From Hymenoscyphus infarciens (Eukaryota > Ascomycota > Leotiomycetes > Helotiales > Helotiaceae), in NCBI GenBank assembly GCA_001414345.1, contig LLCB01000156.1:62001-126000 (forward strand): 64,000 nt of DNA, written 5' to 3'. Position numbers and translations under genes: made by a program. The notes beneath the pieces were generated by a model that was not told the origin of the DNA, made no database searches, and saw only the letters and a program-made list of their open reading frames with translations. Each line of letters starts with the position of its first letter. Positions within the stretch are counted from its first letter, which is position 1. This document shows positions 13,498 to 24,575 of this stretch, in pieces.

Positions 13498-14168
13498 TCA
13501 TATCATCGCATTATCCGCCCGTTTCGCAAGCGTAGCACGTCGAACCTTTTGCTCAACCACTCCCACTCTCCCCTCCATCTCCGCCCACACATCTCCAGAT
13601 TGAAGTATGTTCATAGCATACCATTGCTGAATAGCAGTAGCGCTTCGCTCTCTCAAATCTGCGAGCTCCGCGCTTTGGGAAGCTTGAAGGGTACCGACTT
13701 TTGCGATTCGCGGTTGCAAGTCGATTAGTTGAGCTGAGAGGTTGGTGGGGGGAATGGGTGTATCGATGACGGAGGTTAGACGTGAGGCTGTGGTGGGATA
13801 TGAGCTAGCGGATGAGAGGATGACGGAGAGGAGGCTGGAAGTGTCGAGGGTGGTGGGGATTTCGGAGGGGGATAGTTGTTGGAATAAATCGGGGTGGGTT
13901 GAATCTGGACAGTGTAAGCTTTTGACCAGGAGAGGGGCGAGGAATTTGGGTACATACGAAGCTTTAGGAGATCTTGAATAACTCGAGATTTGGATGCCAA
14001 TTGGTGGAGGGAGTATTCTAACTCTGACATGCGTTTGGTGGCCGATTCCGTTTGGGATCCCAATGTAGCTTCGTTGATGTGACCACACACCGCATATTCG
14101 ATTCTGCGAAGCCTAGCTTCTAGGAGATCAATTGTCTCTGTGGCTGTTTTGTCGAAAGAGTTCTCCAT
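13498..14168 (-). CDS. RO10: Nuclear distribution protein RO10-like (dynactin p24/DCTN3 type)
   Basis: RO10 is the fungal p24 shoulder subunit of dynactin, the dynein cofactor needed for nuclear distribution in hyphae. Model: exons 14168-13958 and 13904-13498, 205 residues. The intron starts GTATGT and ends GTCCAG; an earlier AAAAG acceptor would shift the frame, so the CCAG acceptor is chosen, restoring DLLKLH-STHPDLFQQL. Seen in the protein: an N-terminal helix-forming stretch (TIDLLEARLRRIEYAV, about residues 12-27), a second heptad-rich region (LASKSRVIQDLLKL), and the C-terminal IQQWY...VWAEMEGRVGVVEQKVRR coiled segment typical of p24. It points away from the transporter gene at 14771, with about 600 bp of shared upstream DNA. 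Identification rests on overall pattern and recall of the family. Confidence 0.75.
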
Positions 14169-14770
14169 TTTGACTAGTAGCGTAGTTATCAAATCATCAA
14201 CGACTAGAGAAGCTGATTGACAGTTCGTAGTTCGAAGCTCTAAGGGCGGGTCAACAAGGCGGAGAACAACGGTAGAGAACGGCCCAGGCACAAGGCTGAA
14301 GATTTTAAAGTAAAAACGGGCGAACGGGCGGCAATTTCCGCCCCTGGCAACAATGGCGCTAAGCGTTACCCTGCCGCTCAACGTCTTCTGTGGGCCTGTT
14401 GGTCCAAATTGGATGCCTTTTCGTCAACAGCACACGACACTGTCAATCCATTACGTTACCTACCATAATACGGACTCAACTCCAAGAACACCAAGCCGTC
14501 CTCCGAAACGCAGAAGCCTGTTTCTCATATCCCCTCGACACCCTTAAAGTCCTGGCGCAGAATGACCGAGGAGCAACTTTCCGCGCCGCATTTCGCATTC
14601 TAACATCTGGCCTACTCACGAGAGATATTTCTCAAAATAGCGACATTCGTTACCACTACATCGCGAACGATACCTCGAATATTATTACGGTCTGAAGAAG
14701 CGATTTTGAATCTGCCATAGAGACCGAGCACGGATTGGAAACGTGGTGTTGATATCGAAAATCCGGGGAA
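14169..14770. other. Divergent intergenic promoter region
   Basis: About 600 bp between the RO10-like gene (-) and the transporter gene (+). It should hold both promoters. A 101-codon open frame at 14390-14695 has no recognisable motif and is not called. Confidence 0.55.
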
Positions 14771-16639
14771 ATGGCTTCATACTCCGCAGTTGGAAGTGGG
14801 AGCAGAAGTGGAAGCTCGTCAGACACAAGCAGCAGAGGGAGAAGGTTAGCAGGGAATACCCTCAGTATGGTTATATTGGACGCTGATTGTTGAATTGTAG
14901 AAGGAGAAACCGATCTACGAAGGACTTGAATTTTCCCGGCCAGGCTTCTTGGTTTAGTAGCAATGTTAACCTCGTCAACACCAGTATGTTTGCACGAAAC
15001 CCTTCAAATACTCATGTCTAATAGGGAATCGCAGTCATTGGTGCTGGAACACTGGCAATGCCTGTAAGTTGAATGCAAGCAAACATGGCGCAAATACTGA
15101 TTCTTGAATTGTAGCTTGCCATGTCGCACTTCGGTATCCTTCTCGGAACTTTCGTTATAATATGGTCAGGAATGACAGCAGCCTTTGGCTTATATTTACA
15201 AACTCGATGCGCTCGATATCTCGAAAGGCGGACGGCCTCCTTCTTCGCCCTCTCGCAAATAACCTACCCAAATGCTGCCGTAATATTCGATGCAGCAATT
15301 GCCATCAAGTGCTTTGGGGTGGGCGTAAGCTATCTCATTATCATTGGAGATCTTATGCCGGGAGTTGTGAGAGGGTTCAATGAAGGGGCTGATGCTGTCC
15401 CCTTTCTCGTTGATAGACATTTCTGGGTCACAGTATTCATGTTAGAAATTCCATTCCAAGTGAGGAATAAAGTACTGACATTAGATTACAGGCTTGTTGT
15501 GATCCCCCTTTCCTTCCTACGGCGTCTAGATTCTCTCAAATACACTAGTATCATCGCATTGATATCCATTGGATACCTTGTTATACTTGTTGTTTTTCAC
15601 TTTGTGAAAGGAGATACCAAGTTAGACCGGGGTGATATTAGAGTCATTGAGTGGGGTGGACTTGTTCCTTCGCTGAAAAGTTTCCCGGTTATTGTATTTG
15701 CATATACATGCCACCAGAATGTAAGATTGTATGCTCAAACATTGAACTATCTTTACTGACTACTCAGATGTTTTCCATTTTGAACGAAATTAAAGATAAT
15801 TCCCACAGACAGTGAGTCTCTCCCATAATTCCATTCTGAATTTTGCTTACAATTCCTCCCCAGAACCACCAGTGTAATTGCCGCCAGCATCGGCTCAGCA
15901 GCCTCAGTCTATGTCCTCGTAGCCATTACCGGCTACTTGTCCTTTGGTAACAACGTTCTCGGTAACATTGTTGGGATGTGTAAGTTTTCCCCCTTACAAG
16001 CTCCAATTTTATACTTATTAGTTTCTAGACGTCCCCTCAATCGCCTCCACAATCGCCAAAGCAGCCATCGTAATCCTCGTAATGTTCTCCTACCCCCTCC
16101 AAGTCCACCCCTGCCGCGCCTCCGTCGACGCAGTCCTCAAATGGCGTCCAAACGGTCTAAAAGTTTCCACGAGAAATTCACCCAACTCCTCGCCCGCACG
16201 ATCAGCACCTCTTCTTGGTGGTGGTGCCCAACCGCCCGCGCGAAACGACACTATCGGCGAGCTTCGATTTGCAATCATCACTACTGCTATCATTATTTTG
16301 AGTTACACCGCCGCAATGACGGTTAGTAGTTTAGATAAGGTGCTTGCTTATGTTGGGAGTACGGGGAGTACGTCTATCTCCTTCATCCTTCCCGGATTAT
16401 TCTACTACAAAATCTCCTCTCCCGAGTCGATCCACCATCAGAGGTTATCTAAAGACGACGACGAGGGAGACAGCGGGGATGAAGAGGAAGAGGGTAGTGG
16501 GGGAAGAACGGGCTTTGGATCGAAGTTATGGAGGGAGGCCCTTTTGCGAAAAATGGCATTGGCCCTTGCGATATACGGGTTGTTCGTAATGATTTTGTGT
16601 CTAGGCACCAACCTTTTTGCGGGGGCTTCGGGACATTAG
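14771..16639 (+). CDS. Vacuolar-type amino acid transporter (Aa_trans, AVT family)
   Basis: Amino acid/auxin permease family protein, nearest in style to the yeast Avt5/6/7 group that moves amino acids across the vacuolar membrane. Model: eight exons, 14771-14844, 14901-14983, 15035-15063, 15115-15440, 15492-15720, 15768-15811, 15864-15979 and 16029-16639; total 1512 nt, 503 residues. Intron 2 uses the GCAG acceptor at 15031-15034, not the AATAG just before it, because only this gives NLVNTIIGAGTLAMP, the TM1 signature (about residues 47-62). Intron 4 (51 nt, GTTAGA..ACAG) is in frame and contains no stop, but removing it restores FMLVVIPLSFLRRLDSLKYTS. A hydrophilic acidic loop (DDDEGDSGDEEEEGSGG) precedes the last TM helix. 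About ten hydrophobic segments. Confidence 0.9.
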
Positions 16640-17728
16640 CTGTCCATATTTGGTCTACTTCTGAGGGTCGTTTTTATTCTGGCATTGGGTACGTCCTCTG
16701 GACTTGGGCTTGCATAAAGCATTTGGATGGGCGTTTTTGAATTTGATCTTTTTCTAAGTTTAATGAGATACGATGGTACGCTAGAAGCTTTACCAATGCG
16801 GTTGAGGAGGCAAGAGTTTGTGAGGAGGATGGGTGGGGAAAAGGAGCAGAGAAGGGGTTGGCATAAAAGATGGATTGTGGTGATATCTTCGGGGAGCGAA
16901 TCTTGTAGATATTCTTGAATACCATGTATAAATTTATTTGCTTTCTACATTTCTTCTGATCCCGATCGTGCTGTACGCCTTCCAGCTTACGAGGTTATTG
17001 GGGTTTCGGTTGGGCGAATGTGATGCCCGGTGTTTTGAGGAAGGCTGGGGTAGCATATATTTGGGGAGGGGAAGCGTGTAAAGATTCTTCTCGAATATAA
17101 TGGATCTTATTTCCATTTCAACATCCAGCTTTGATTTCGACCTCCTCGTTTTTTTTCTACATATGAACTATAGAGCTCCTCGGCGATACTGTGTTGGAAG
17201 TGATACCTGGCGGTTTGGGGAAGAGGGTTTTAGTGAAGGGTGAAGGGGAAGCGGGTAGAAGGTGTAATCTGTGGATGTGTAGGTATTCTGAACAGTGTGT
17301 AAATCTTATTTCTTTTTCTCCTCAAACCCCTTCCGGCTTTTTTACATGTAGTATACAAAGCAACACCACCCCCAACTCCTCCTTGGCTGATGATCCCTCC
17401 CTAACTTCGTAGTGTGCTTGCTGTGCTGTGAAATTTCGGAATCAACGCCAGGATATATGCACATTATCTTCTCATGCCATTATCATACAATCCTCCCTCG
17501 CCTTTCCTCCCCATCATTTCCCCCTCCCCCCATAAAACCCTCTTCTTCTCCCATATATCACTCATTCCTTCTTCATTGTGTTTGTGTTTCTGGTTGCGAC
17601 TCGATTTTGGATGTTGGTTTTGGTGTGTACTTTGGGGGGAGGAGACCAGCCTGGGGATTTTGTGTTAGCTTTATTCTTTACTGTTCTCTCATTGGGAATT
17701 TGGGCAAGGAGAGGCAGAGTAGCTGGAG
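16640..17728. other. Intergenic between transporter and MRPS16
   Basis: 1.1 kb holding the 3' flanks of two convergent genes. Short open frames on both strands show no conserved motif. CT-rich around 17480-17560. Confidence 0.55.
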
Positions 17729-18226
17729 CTAGAAATTGAAATGGGGATATACCATGGACAACAATCTCCAAGCCGGATCACTAGGTTGAGCACCAACTCC
17801 TAACCAGTATTTCGCACGCGCGGAATCGAGTTTTATGTCTTTGAAGGGTTTGCCTTCGCCATCGAGGGGTGCTTTGGGGATGGGGTCGTATGTGCCTGTT
17901 TGTTTCTCTATCAGCATTTTTGATTCCTCCTGATGTGCTATATCCTCTTCATTGCCGTCTATCCTGCTTCTTCCGGCCGTAGTTGGGTCGGGGATTGGGT
18001 GTTTGAGGGAGGCTATGTACCTAGGACTTCGATTGGTTTACTGTTCCGCGCTGTTCTGTGAGTTGTTAGCTTCTGGCGCAACGAAATTGAGGTTAGGAGG
18101 AGAAGAGGGAGGGTTGGACTTGAACTTGGATTGAAAGGGGAGGAAATACCTTGCTTGTGCCACGACAATATTATAGAAAGGAGCCTTCCGTCGCCCGAAA
18201 CGTGCCAATCTGATTTTTACGACCAT
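17729..18226 (-). CDS. MRPS16: Mitochondrial small-subunit ribosomal protein bS16m
   Basis: bS16 is a structural protein of the mitoribosome small subunit. Model: exons 18226-18150, 18055-18021 and 17895-17729; 279 nt, 92 residues. The protein opens VVKIRLARFGRRKAPFYNIVVA, the strongly conserved S16 N-terminus, followed across the first junction by ARTARNSKPIEVLGTYDPIP and then the C-terminal DSARAKYWLGVGAQPSDPAWRLLSM. The second exon is only 35 nt. Introns are GTATTT..ACAG and GTACAT..ACAG. The 3' end is uncertain: I read through to TAG at 17729 (ending MVYPHFNF), since the alternative intron starting GTATAT there would be under 30 nt. It is divergent from the epimerase gene, with fewer than 300 bp between the starts, probably a shared promoter. 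Confidence 0.9.
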
Positions 18227-18513
18227 TGTTTGTGAGTTGGGAGCGTTGATCGAGCATTGATGTTGCGATTTGCAGCTTGTGTTGAGGCCCTCGCCATTTT
18301 TTGGAGACAGGGGTGGAGCGGAGCGGAATTGGCGGAATGCGATGAAAGTGTGGGGTGATTGTAATATACGTCACTGTTTCTCTTTCTTTGACTTCACTTC
18401 TACCATGAGATGATATTGAGAGAAGTTTCATGGTGATACCCTTTAATTTTCTCAAGTCTAATTCCACATCTTCTTCCTCACATCTCGAACATCCTCTTTT
18501 CTCAGTTACAACC

Positions 18514-19702
18514 ATGGCGTTGAAGGTAAACTCGTCCTCTCACTCCATCTTCAAATATCAATCTTTTGTCAAGTTCCAATGCTGCTTAAATCAGTATCTG
18601 ACACTTATCCATCAGACTCTCTCCGCTGCAAACGCAGCGGCGTTGGACAAAGACCTGATGTCAATTGGTGCTTTTTCTATAGATCAACTCATGGAACTAG
18701 CTGGATTAAGTGTTTCACAAGCTGGTTAGCTTCATCCCTTTAAGCAATCTCACAAAACTACAAGTGCTGAAATACTTGGAAAGTATATCGTGTTCATCCG
18801 CCAAGTCGAGGACGGAGAGTTTTGGTTGCTTGTGGGCCGGGAAATAATGGTGAGTTTTGCTCTGTTTCAGTGATGTATGAATGAGGGGGGATAAGACAAG
18901 CAAGAAAAAAAAAGAAGGAGATGATGGAGATGGCAAGAGAAACTAAAATGGAAACTAACGAAAATAGGCGGTGATGGACTTGTTGCTGCGAGACATCTTT
19001 GGCATTACGGATATAAACCAACAATTTATTATCCAAAGCAGAGCAAGAATGAGTTGTATCAGGCAAGAGCCTCATTTCTTGTTTCATTTTCTCTTACTGC
19101 CTTGATACTAACAAAATAAATAGCGCCTAGCAACTCAACTCAAAAACCTCTCCATCCCATTCACAACAGACTTCTCAGCTTCCCTCCAAGAAACGGACCA
19201 CATAATCGATGCCATATTCGGTAACTTTCCTCTCCTGCTTTCACTTTTCACTCACAGCTAAATTCATCAGGATTTTCATTCTCTGGCCCTCTCCGCGAGC
19301 CATTCCCCTCAGTTATCACAGCCCTCGAAAACACAAAAATCCCAGTAACAGCTGTTGACGCTCCCTCATCTTGGGATATTGAAAAGGGACCACCGAGTGA
19401 GGGACCTGGTGCGAAGTTCATGCCGGATGTCTTGGTGAGCTTGACGGCGCCGAAACCTTTGGTTGGATGGTTTGGTGGCAGACATTTTTTGGGTGGGCGG
19501 TGAGTGCATTTCTAGCTTTATTGTTTGTGCGAAGTGACAAGAGAGAGAGAGAAACGAAGGAGCTTTCGGGCTAAAGTCAATGGCTAATGTAACTTCTAGG
19601 TTTGTGAGTCCGGATATTGCGAAGAAGTATGATTTGGGCTTACCCGAGTATGAGGGTGTTGATCAAATCGTTGAGTTAGGGAAGAATGGGGAAAAGCTGT
19701 GA
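18514..19702 (+). CDS. NNR1: NAD(P)H-hydrate epimerase (YjeF_N / AIBP type)
   Basis: Interconverts R and S forms of hydrated NAD(P)H so the dehydratase can repair them. Model: seven exons, 18514-18525, 18616-18724, 18784-18849, 18968-19062, 19124-19220, 19271-19499 and 19600-19702; 711 nt, 236 residues. The first exon is only 12 nt (MALK). Family motifs in order: [46 protein letters not shown] (nucleotide-binding), [55 protein letters not shown]. The key Asp of VDAPSS is present. Intron 4 (19063-19123) begins GCAAGA and ends ATAG, a GC-AG intron; nothing canonical nearby keeps [13 protein letters not shown] intact. There is no dehydratase domain, as usual in fungi, where that enzyme is separate. 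No clear mitochondrial presequence. Confidence 0.95.
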
Positions 19703-21019
19703 ATGAAAACAACGGGCAAGGTTAAACAGGTGAGTATCTTAGAATGGCCGTTTTCCTTTTGAAAATGCCAGCACTACATATATCGAGCTTTCAAAAACCG
19801 AAAATCTCTTTCCCAACGTTACTTGAAGTCAAGCCGAGTTTCCGTCTCAAGATCTCTAGGTGAATATGTCTCGCTTAACCACAACAGCATCTTGCAACAA
19901 AAAAAAAGTCTAAAAAAATACGAGCACTCAAACCAGCAGCAAAAGAGGTTCCAGATAGCCTCAATCCGAAGATTGGCCTATCTGTACTCCTCTTCCCCAA
20001 ATAAGCTAATTGTATGTGAGTCTTGCTTGCTCTACTACTACAACAGCGTATTTGAGACCCGAATCTCTGCTCACTCTATACTCCCGATGGTTAATGCATA
20101 GCTAGTGTAAACCTCCCCGTGGATCATCAGTTTACCAGTGGTCATGGAGCGAACGACTGCGACAAGTCGCAAGTCGTACCACCAACAGGCGTGTAATTGG
20201 TGGATTTTATGCTTGAGGTCTGAGTATTTGTGGCTATCAATATTCGAAGAATTGTGGGGAGGGGGTGTGGGGATGGGACTTGAGTGCCGAGAAGGACCCG
20301 TTAAAGTTATTGGTTGGTTTGATGACTTGGTTTGCTCACAGTTTGTTTACTCTCTACGGTGGGCAGTAAAAGCGGCAGCAAATATTTCAGGTTGGTACTT
20401 GTCTATCTAAGTATCGTCGTTCCAATCCTCTCTAGACTAAAGAAATGCATGGTAATTCTCTTAGGCTATTGATCAAGGACACGTCAACTTTGATTGTCCA
20501 AAGCATTTAGTAAGTGTAGACACCCAGACTCTCAACTTGCAATGCAACGAGAGCTGCTCTTTCTATCCGAGCTCCCAATCCCATCTTCCCACATCTCTTG
20601 AGAAGACGCGTAACTTCAGCTTCGCTAGGGTGACGCGAAAAGCCTTCAAAAGAATATCAACCTGAAACAATCATATGCTTGGTTACCTTAGAAAGTTTTG
20701 CGGATGGTTGGAGGCCGTGGTGCCTAATTCGGTGTAACTATGTGGCTGGTTTAGCGTTTCGAAGTCGCTTGCATATACCCCTGCAACTCTGTTTGCTACT
20801 CCAGACCAATCCATCCGGCAATTCAACTTTTCCTAAGGCGTGGATGTCGTTCTATCTCTAAGATCTTCACTTCCATCCAAAGTAGGATTTCTTTATTGCC
20901 TCCATCCTCATTTTGTTGATCTACCGCGTTTCGTTGAAGTAAACAGTTGACGACGCTCACTTTTAAGATCAGACATCTTCCAAGAGCTTCACGATCTCTT
21001 AGATCTCACCTTTACCAAA
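19703..21019. other. Intergenic, no gene seen
   Basis: 1.3 kb. Open frames at 19823-20101 and 20138-20410 (+) have no recognisable motif. A short sequence at about 20156-20172 (GCGACAAGTCGCAAGTCG) echoes the TCGCA-rich repeats at 24.0 and 52.2 kb, but as a single occurrence. The region next to 21020 is CT-rich, as expected for a promoter. Confidence 0.5.
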
Positions 21020-23283
21020 ATGCCTTCCAAATCCACGAAACGCTCCAAACCCAATAGGAAGACCCCCAAAACAAAATACACGACCGCCGAACTCGCCGCT
21101 GCCTATTCTTCTTCCCTCGAGCAACAATTCGAATCTCTCGATATCGCTGATAGGGTTCTCCCTGAACAATCTACCTCTACATCGGCCAACTCTACGCATA
21201 AAGGGTGTGCTACCAATGAGGTACCAGAAAAGCCCGCTTCTACCAACAGCGAAAATTTTCCAGAAGATCTCCAACAAGGTCGTCCGGATCATGAACTTCG
21301 AGAGATTCGAGCTTTTGTCCGCGCAGCTGAGATTTTGAAAGGATTATTCCTCATATCCCAGAATTATTCCTATGAGGACCAGGTGACTCAAGTTAGGCTA
21401 GGGCCACAATTTGAGGATCGTATTGGAGCAAAAGAAAGCAAAACTTTATTTTACCATGTCAAATATAACGCTGCTCGTCTGACGGCCCCTGGCGGGAAGT
21501 TGTTCGTTATGGTTCCCGAGAAGTTTTCCAAAGACAAAAACCACGTGAACGCTATTCTTTCCAATCTTCGCGATATACCTGCCATGGTACTACTTGGCCC
21601 GGTAGTCAATTTTGTTCTGAAAGGTGAGCTGAATCCTAAGTTAATTCTGTTCAGAACTAACGATTGAAAGACCTCGCAGTCACAAAGACTGAAATGAATG
21701 TGGTTACAGCAAACGAAAAGCTGACGGTCGTTTGCAATATGGAGTACGGAATGGAGGATGGCGAAACCTTTGAACCTCAACATTCCAGAGGGCACACACT
21801 TTGGAAGGTCAACCTTGGCATCGAATACTCCTTGGACCTCACATCTGCACAATTTGGACACTCGCAACCCGCTATTCCGTGGGACAAATACACTGCACTT
21901 CGTTGCAGCGAGCATGAAGCTGTTCCTGATGGGTCAGCAGAATCAAGATACTTCCGTCATGGTTCCAAAACCACCACCCATAACCGTAAACAATGTTTTG
22001 CCGACATGTTGCTTTGGATCTTAGAGAATTGGGTCAAGCGTGATGATGCGTTGCCATTCGGGGAGTTGCTTCGGCAGCCAGTCGAGGTCTATGTAAGCCA
22101 GGTATTATCGCTATTTCACGCTGTAGACGAAATCATGGAGATGTCTCATACACAAGAACATATGAACCCGTGGATTTCTCTTTCTGCAAAATCCCTCTTG
22201 CGTCATAACGCAACTCGCCATAAGCTCGACAACTCCCAGTCTTCAGAGGACGCCCCCGAGGTGGAAATCCCAAAAGCTGTCCAGATTGAGGACAAACCCG
22301 AGTATCCCACGGAGATAGAGGCTTATGTCCGTGCCGCTGAGACTCTCCAAGAATTATTCTACATTTTAATGGAGAGTTGCTTTGATGCCCCAGTCAATTT
22401 CGTCAAGCGATCGCCAAAAGACATTCCTGAATACCAAACTCCATACTTGGAATTCTTCTGTCACCCTCGAAAGCCGGTGCTCGACGACCCCTTTTTCTCT
22501 AAAATTCCTTCGAATGTTTATAAAGGTCGCGAAGAGAGGAATGCGATTCTTTCTCACCTACAATGCAGCAATGCTATGGCACTCCTATGTTTTTTCGTCC
22601 ATCACTTTCTCGAAGGTGAGCCGAAAGCGTTATCCCACCTATGCCTAAACCTCCAAATATGCTAACGAAACGCAGATATCGTAGCTCAAAAGACTGAAGT
22701 GCAAGTGGAGCCACGAAACCAAAAGCTTAACATCATCAAGTACGACGGCACAGTCTACAAGCCAGGACATCCAATTGAGGGATCCCTCAAACACGAACTC
22801 TGGAAGGTAACTCTAAAGAGTGGACTCGAATATTCGCTAGATCTCACTTGCGCTCAATATGGACATGCCAGTCCGGCTATTCCATGGGGGGAATACAACC
22901 AAACTCGCTGCAAATTACAAGAAGCCAAGCCGAATGGTACGCAATTGAAAACTTGGTTTGAGGTAAACTGCACCCCTGAACTCGCCCCGCTATTTGAATA
23001 TCGAAGCGGGTACCTATATGCGCTTCAGGGTGCAGTGATGAAATGGGAGAAGGACAACAAGATGGTGGCTAAGGGGTTGTTTCAACTGCCAGCAGAGATT
23101 TTTCAAAAGAAGAAAAAGAAGCTTCTGAAGTCTGTTAGAGCGCGAATGGAGGAGTATGGTAAAACTGGAAACCCGACAGTGAAGGAGTGGTACCAGCTTT
23201 CTAAACGCTTGAGAGAAGAGCCTACTCCTCCATTGGACTTGAAGATATTCTCATTTTTCGCGCAAGCAGCTGAGGCTCAATAG
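21020..23283 (+). CDS. Unrecognised 718-residue protein with two tandem homologous halves
   Basis: No function assigned. Model: exons 21020-21623, 21671-22615 and 22676-23283; 2157 nt, 718 residues. The N-terminus is basic (KSTKRSKPNRKTPK). Two related units follow: unit A (about residues 95-360) and unit B (about 414-700). Each begins with an AxVRAAExLxxLF helix and carries, about 155-160 residues later, YSLDLTxAQxGHxxPAIPWxxY (A about 254-275, B about 568-590). Each unit is broken by one intron at the same place and same phase: FVLK|D-LAV in A, HFLE|D-IVA in B, both GTGAGC donors, about 51 codons before the signature. The LDLTxAQxGxxxPxxPW signature looks like one I associate with uncharacterised fungal proteins. 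No TM segment or signal peptide; probably cytosolic or nuclear. Confidence 0.8.
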
Positions 23284-24003
23284 AAGATGTTAATGGTAGG
23301 AGCATAGAGTGTTTGCTCTCTTGTCTTTTCTTTTCTTGCCAATGGGGCTGCTGTGGGAACGTTCGTTGAGGTTCAACGATGGCTATAGAAAATGATGAAA
23401 TTGCAGCAAATGATCTATGAAATACACACAAAGGAAGATAGGCCAATAGAAAACAATTAGTGAGCTCCCTCAAAAATCAATCGCTCTGGTTCTCTCGAAG
23501 CCAGAATCTCAATGATAAACCATTTCCCTCTTTATAAGCGAGTGAAGACTTCCCAGCGGGCAACAAAAGCTGCAGTAAAATAACTGGTATTCCTAGTACT
23601 CGTATAATAGCCTGAATAATCTTGTAAAGTTAAGAAAACGAGATTAGGCAGACAGAGAAGTCTTCATTGCCTCCTTTATCCATCGCGAGGCGACTTTCAC
23701 TTTGCCATTTCTCCACAGCCAAAGTAGCCTAGCACCCTGTAAACAGAAGAAGTGGCAGTAATTTGGCCTCACCTAAGACATCTCTCAACTTGTAGAACTT
23801 AACGGACACGCTATAAAGACTGCATAGAAGCTAGATACTAACTAATTAGCAGCCCGTACAACTGCCTATCTTCTATTTTATTTTCGCGTTTTTTTCTATG
23901 TCGTGTTGTTCGCTGCTCCAAAGCTTCGTGGGGTCGCTAATTACTGCCAATTTTCCTGTCTAGTATCTTAAGATCCAGATGAAGTGAGTCTATACAAAAG
24001 AGC
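23284..24003. other. 3' flank and intergenic before tandem repeat
   Basis: No gene seen. Composition becomes more AT-rich from about 23580. It ends where the dimeric repeat begins. Confidence 0.5.
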
Positions 24004-24500
24004 GATGTCATTTGTTGCACATCGCAATCTGTCGCAAGCCGCCTAATTAGGTATAGCGCACTTCAAGTGAATATTGTAAAACCTCAAGTCCTTTGTCGCA
24101 AACCGCCTATTTAGGAAGTTCAAACTCAAGTGAAGAGTGAAGAGGTCTTTTGTTGCACATCGCACATTGTCGCAAGCCGCCTAGTTAGGTAAAGCGTCTC
24201 TAACCTCCAAGTGAATATTGCAAAACCTCAAGTCCTTTGTCGCAAACCGCTCGATTAGGAAATTTCAGACTTAAGTGAATATAAACGATGTCATTTGTTG
24301 CACATCGCACTTTGTCGCAAGCCGCCTAGTTAGGTAAAGCGTCTCTAATCTCTAAGTGAATATTATAAAACATCTCAAGTCCTTTGTCGCAAACCGCTCG
24401 ATTAGGAAATTTCAGACTTAAGTGAATATAAACGATGTCATTTGTTGCACATCGCGCTTTTGTCGCAAAGTGTCTAATTAGGTTAGCGTAAGAATCTGAA
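24004..24500. repeat. Alternating dimeric tandem repeat (about 70-bp monomers)
   Basis: Seven monomers, each with a GTCGCAA core followed by an ATTAGG-like box. Cores start at 24031, 24095, 24169, 24239, 24314, 24386 and 24462 (spacings 64, 74, 70, 75, 72, 76). Odd monomers read mostly GTCGCAAGCCGCCTA and are preceded by TTTGTTGCACATCGCA; even ones read GTCGCAAACCGC and are preceded by CCTCAAGTCCTTT. So the real period is a dimer of about 138-147 bp, present about 3.5 times. The central dimers are most alike; the first even and the last odd monomer are divergent. Neither strand has a long open frame. Confidence 0.9.
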
Positions 24501-24515
24501 ACACACTTGGTAAGT

Positions 24516-24575
24516 GAAGCAGTCGTTGGCTCAGCTGGTAGTCTATTCTACTTAGGTCGCGCAACTAGGAGGGTT
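24516..24575 (+). other. tRNA-like fragment with A-box, no B-box
   Basis: GTCGTTGGCTCAGCTGGTAG resembles the 5' half of a tRNA (acceptor, D-arm and Pol III A-box TGGCTCAGCTGG). The following bases do not give a convincing anticodon stem, and no GGTTCGA-type B-box follows, so this is at most a decayed tRNA or a SINE-head relic. It lies immediately after the dimeric repeat. Confidence 0.25.

Noticed and set aside
14390..14695. 101-codon frame upstream of the transporter
   Set aside because: No motif, and it lies in the divergent promoter between two well-supported genes.
15196..15420. Minus-strand frame opposite the transporter
   Set aside because: Shadow of the transporter's well-conserved plus-strand exon 4.
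24004..24500. Possible CRISPR array
   Set aside because: This is a eukaryotic genome, units are directly joined without unique spacers, and they alternate between two related forms.
24516..24575. Functional tRNA
   Set aside because: An A-box is present, but no B-box and no closable anticodon and T stems.
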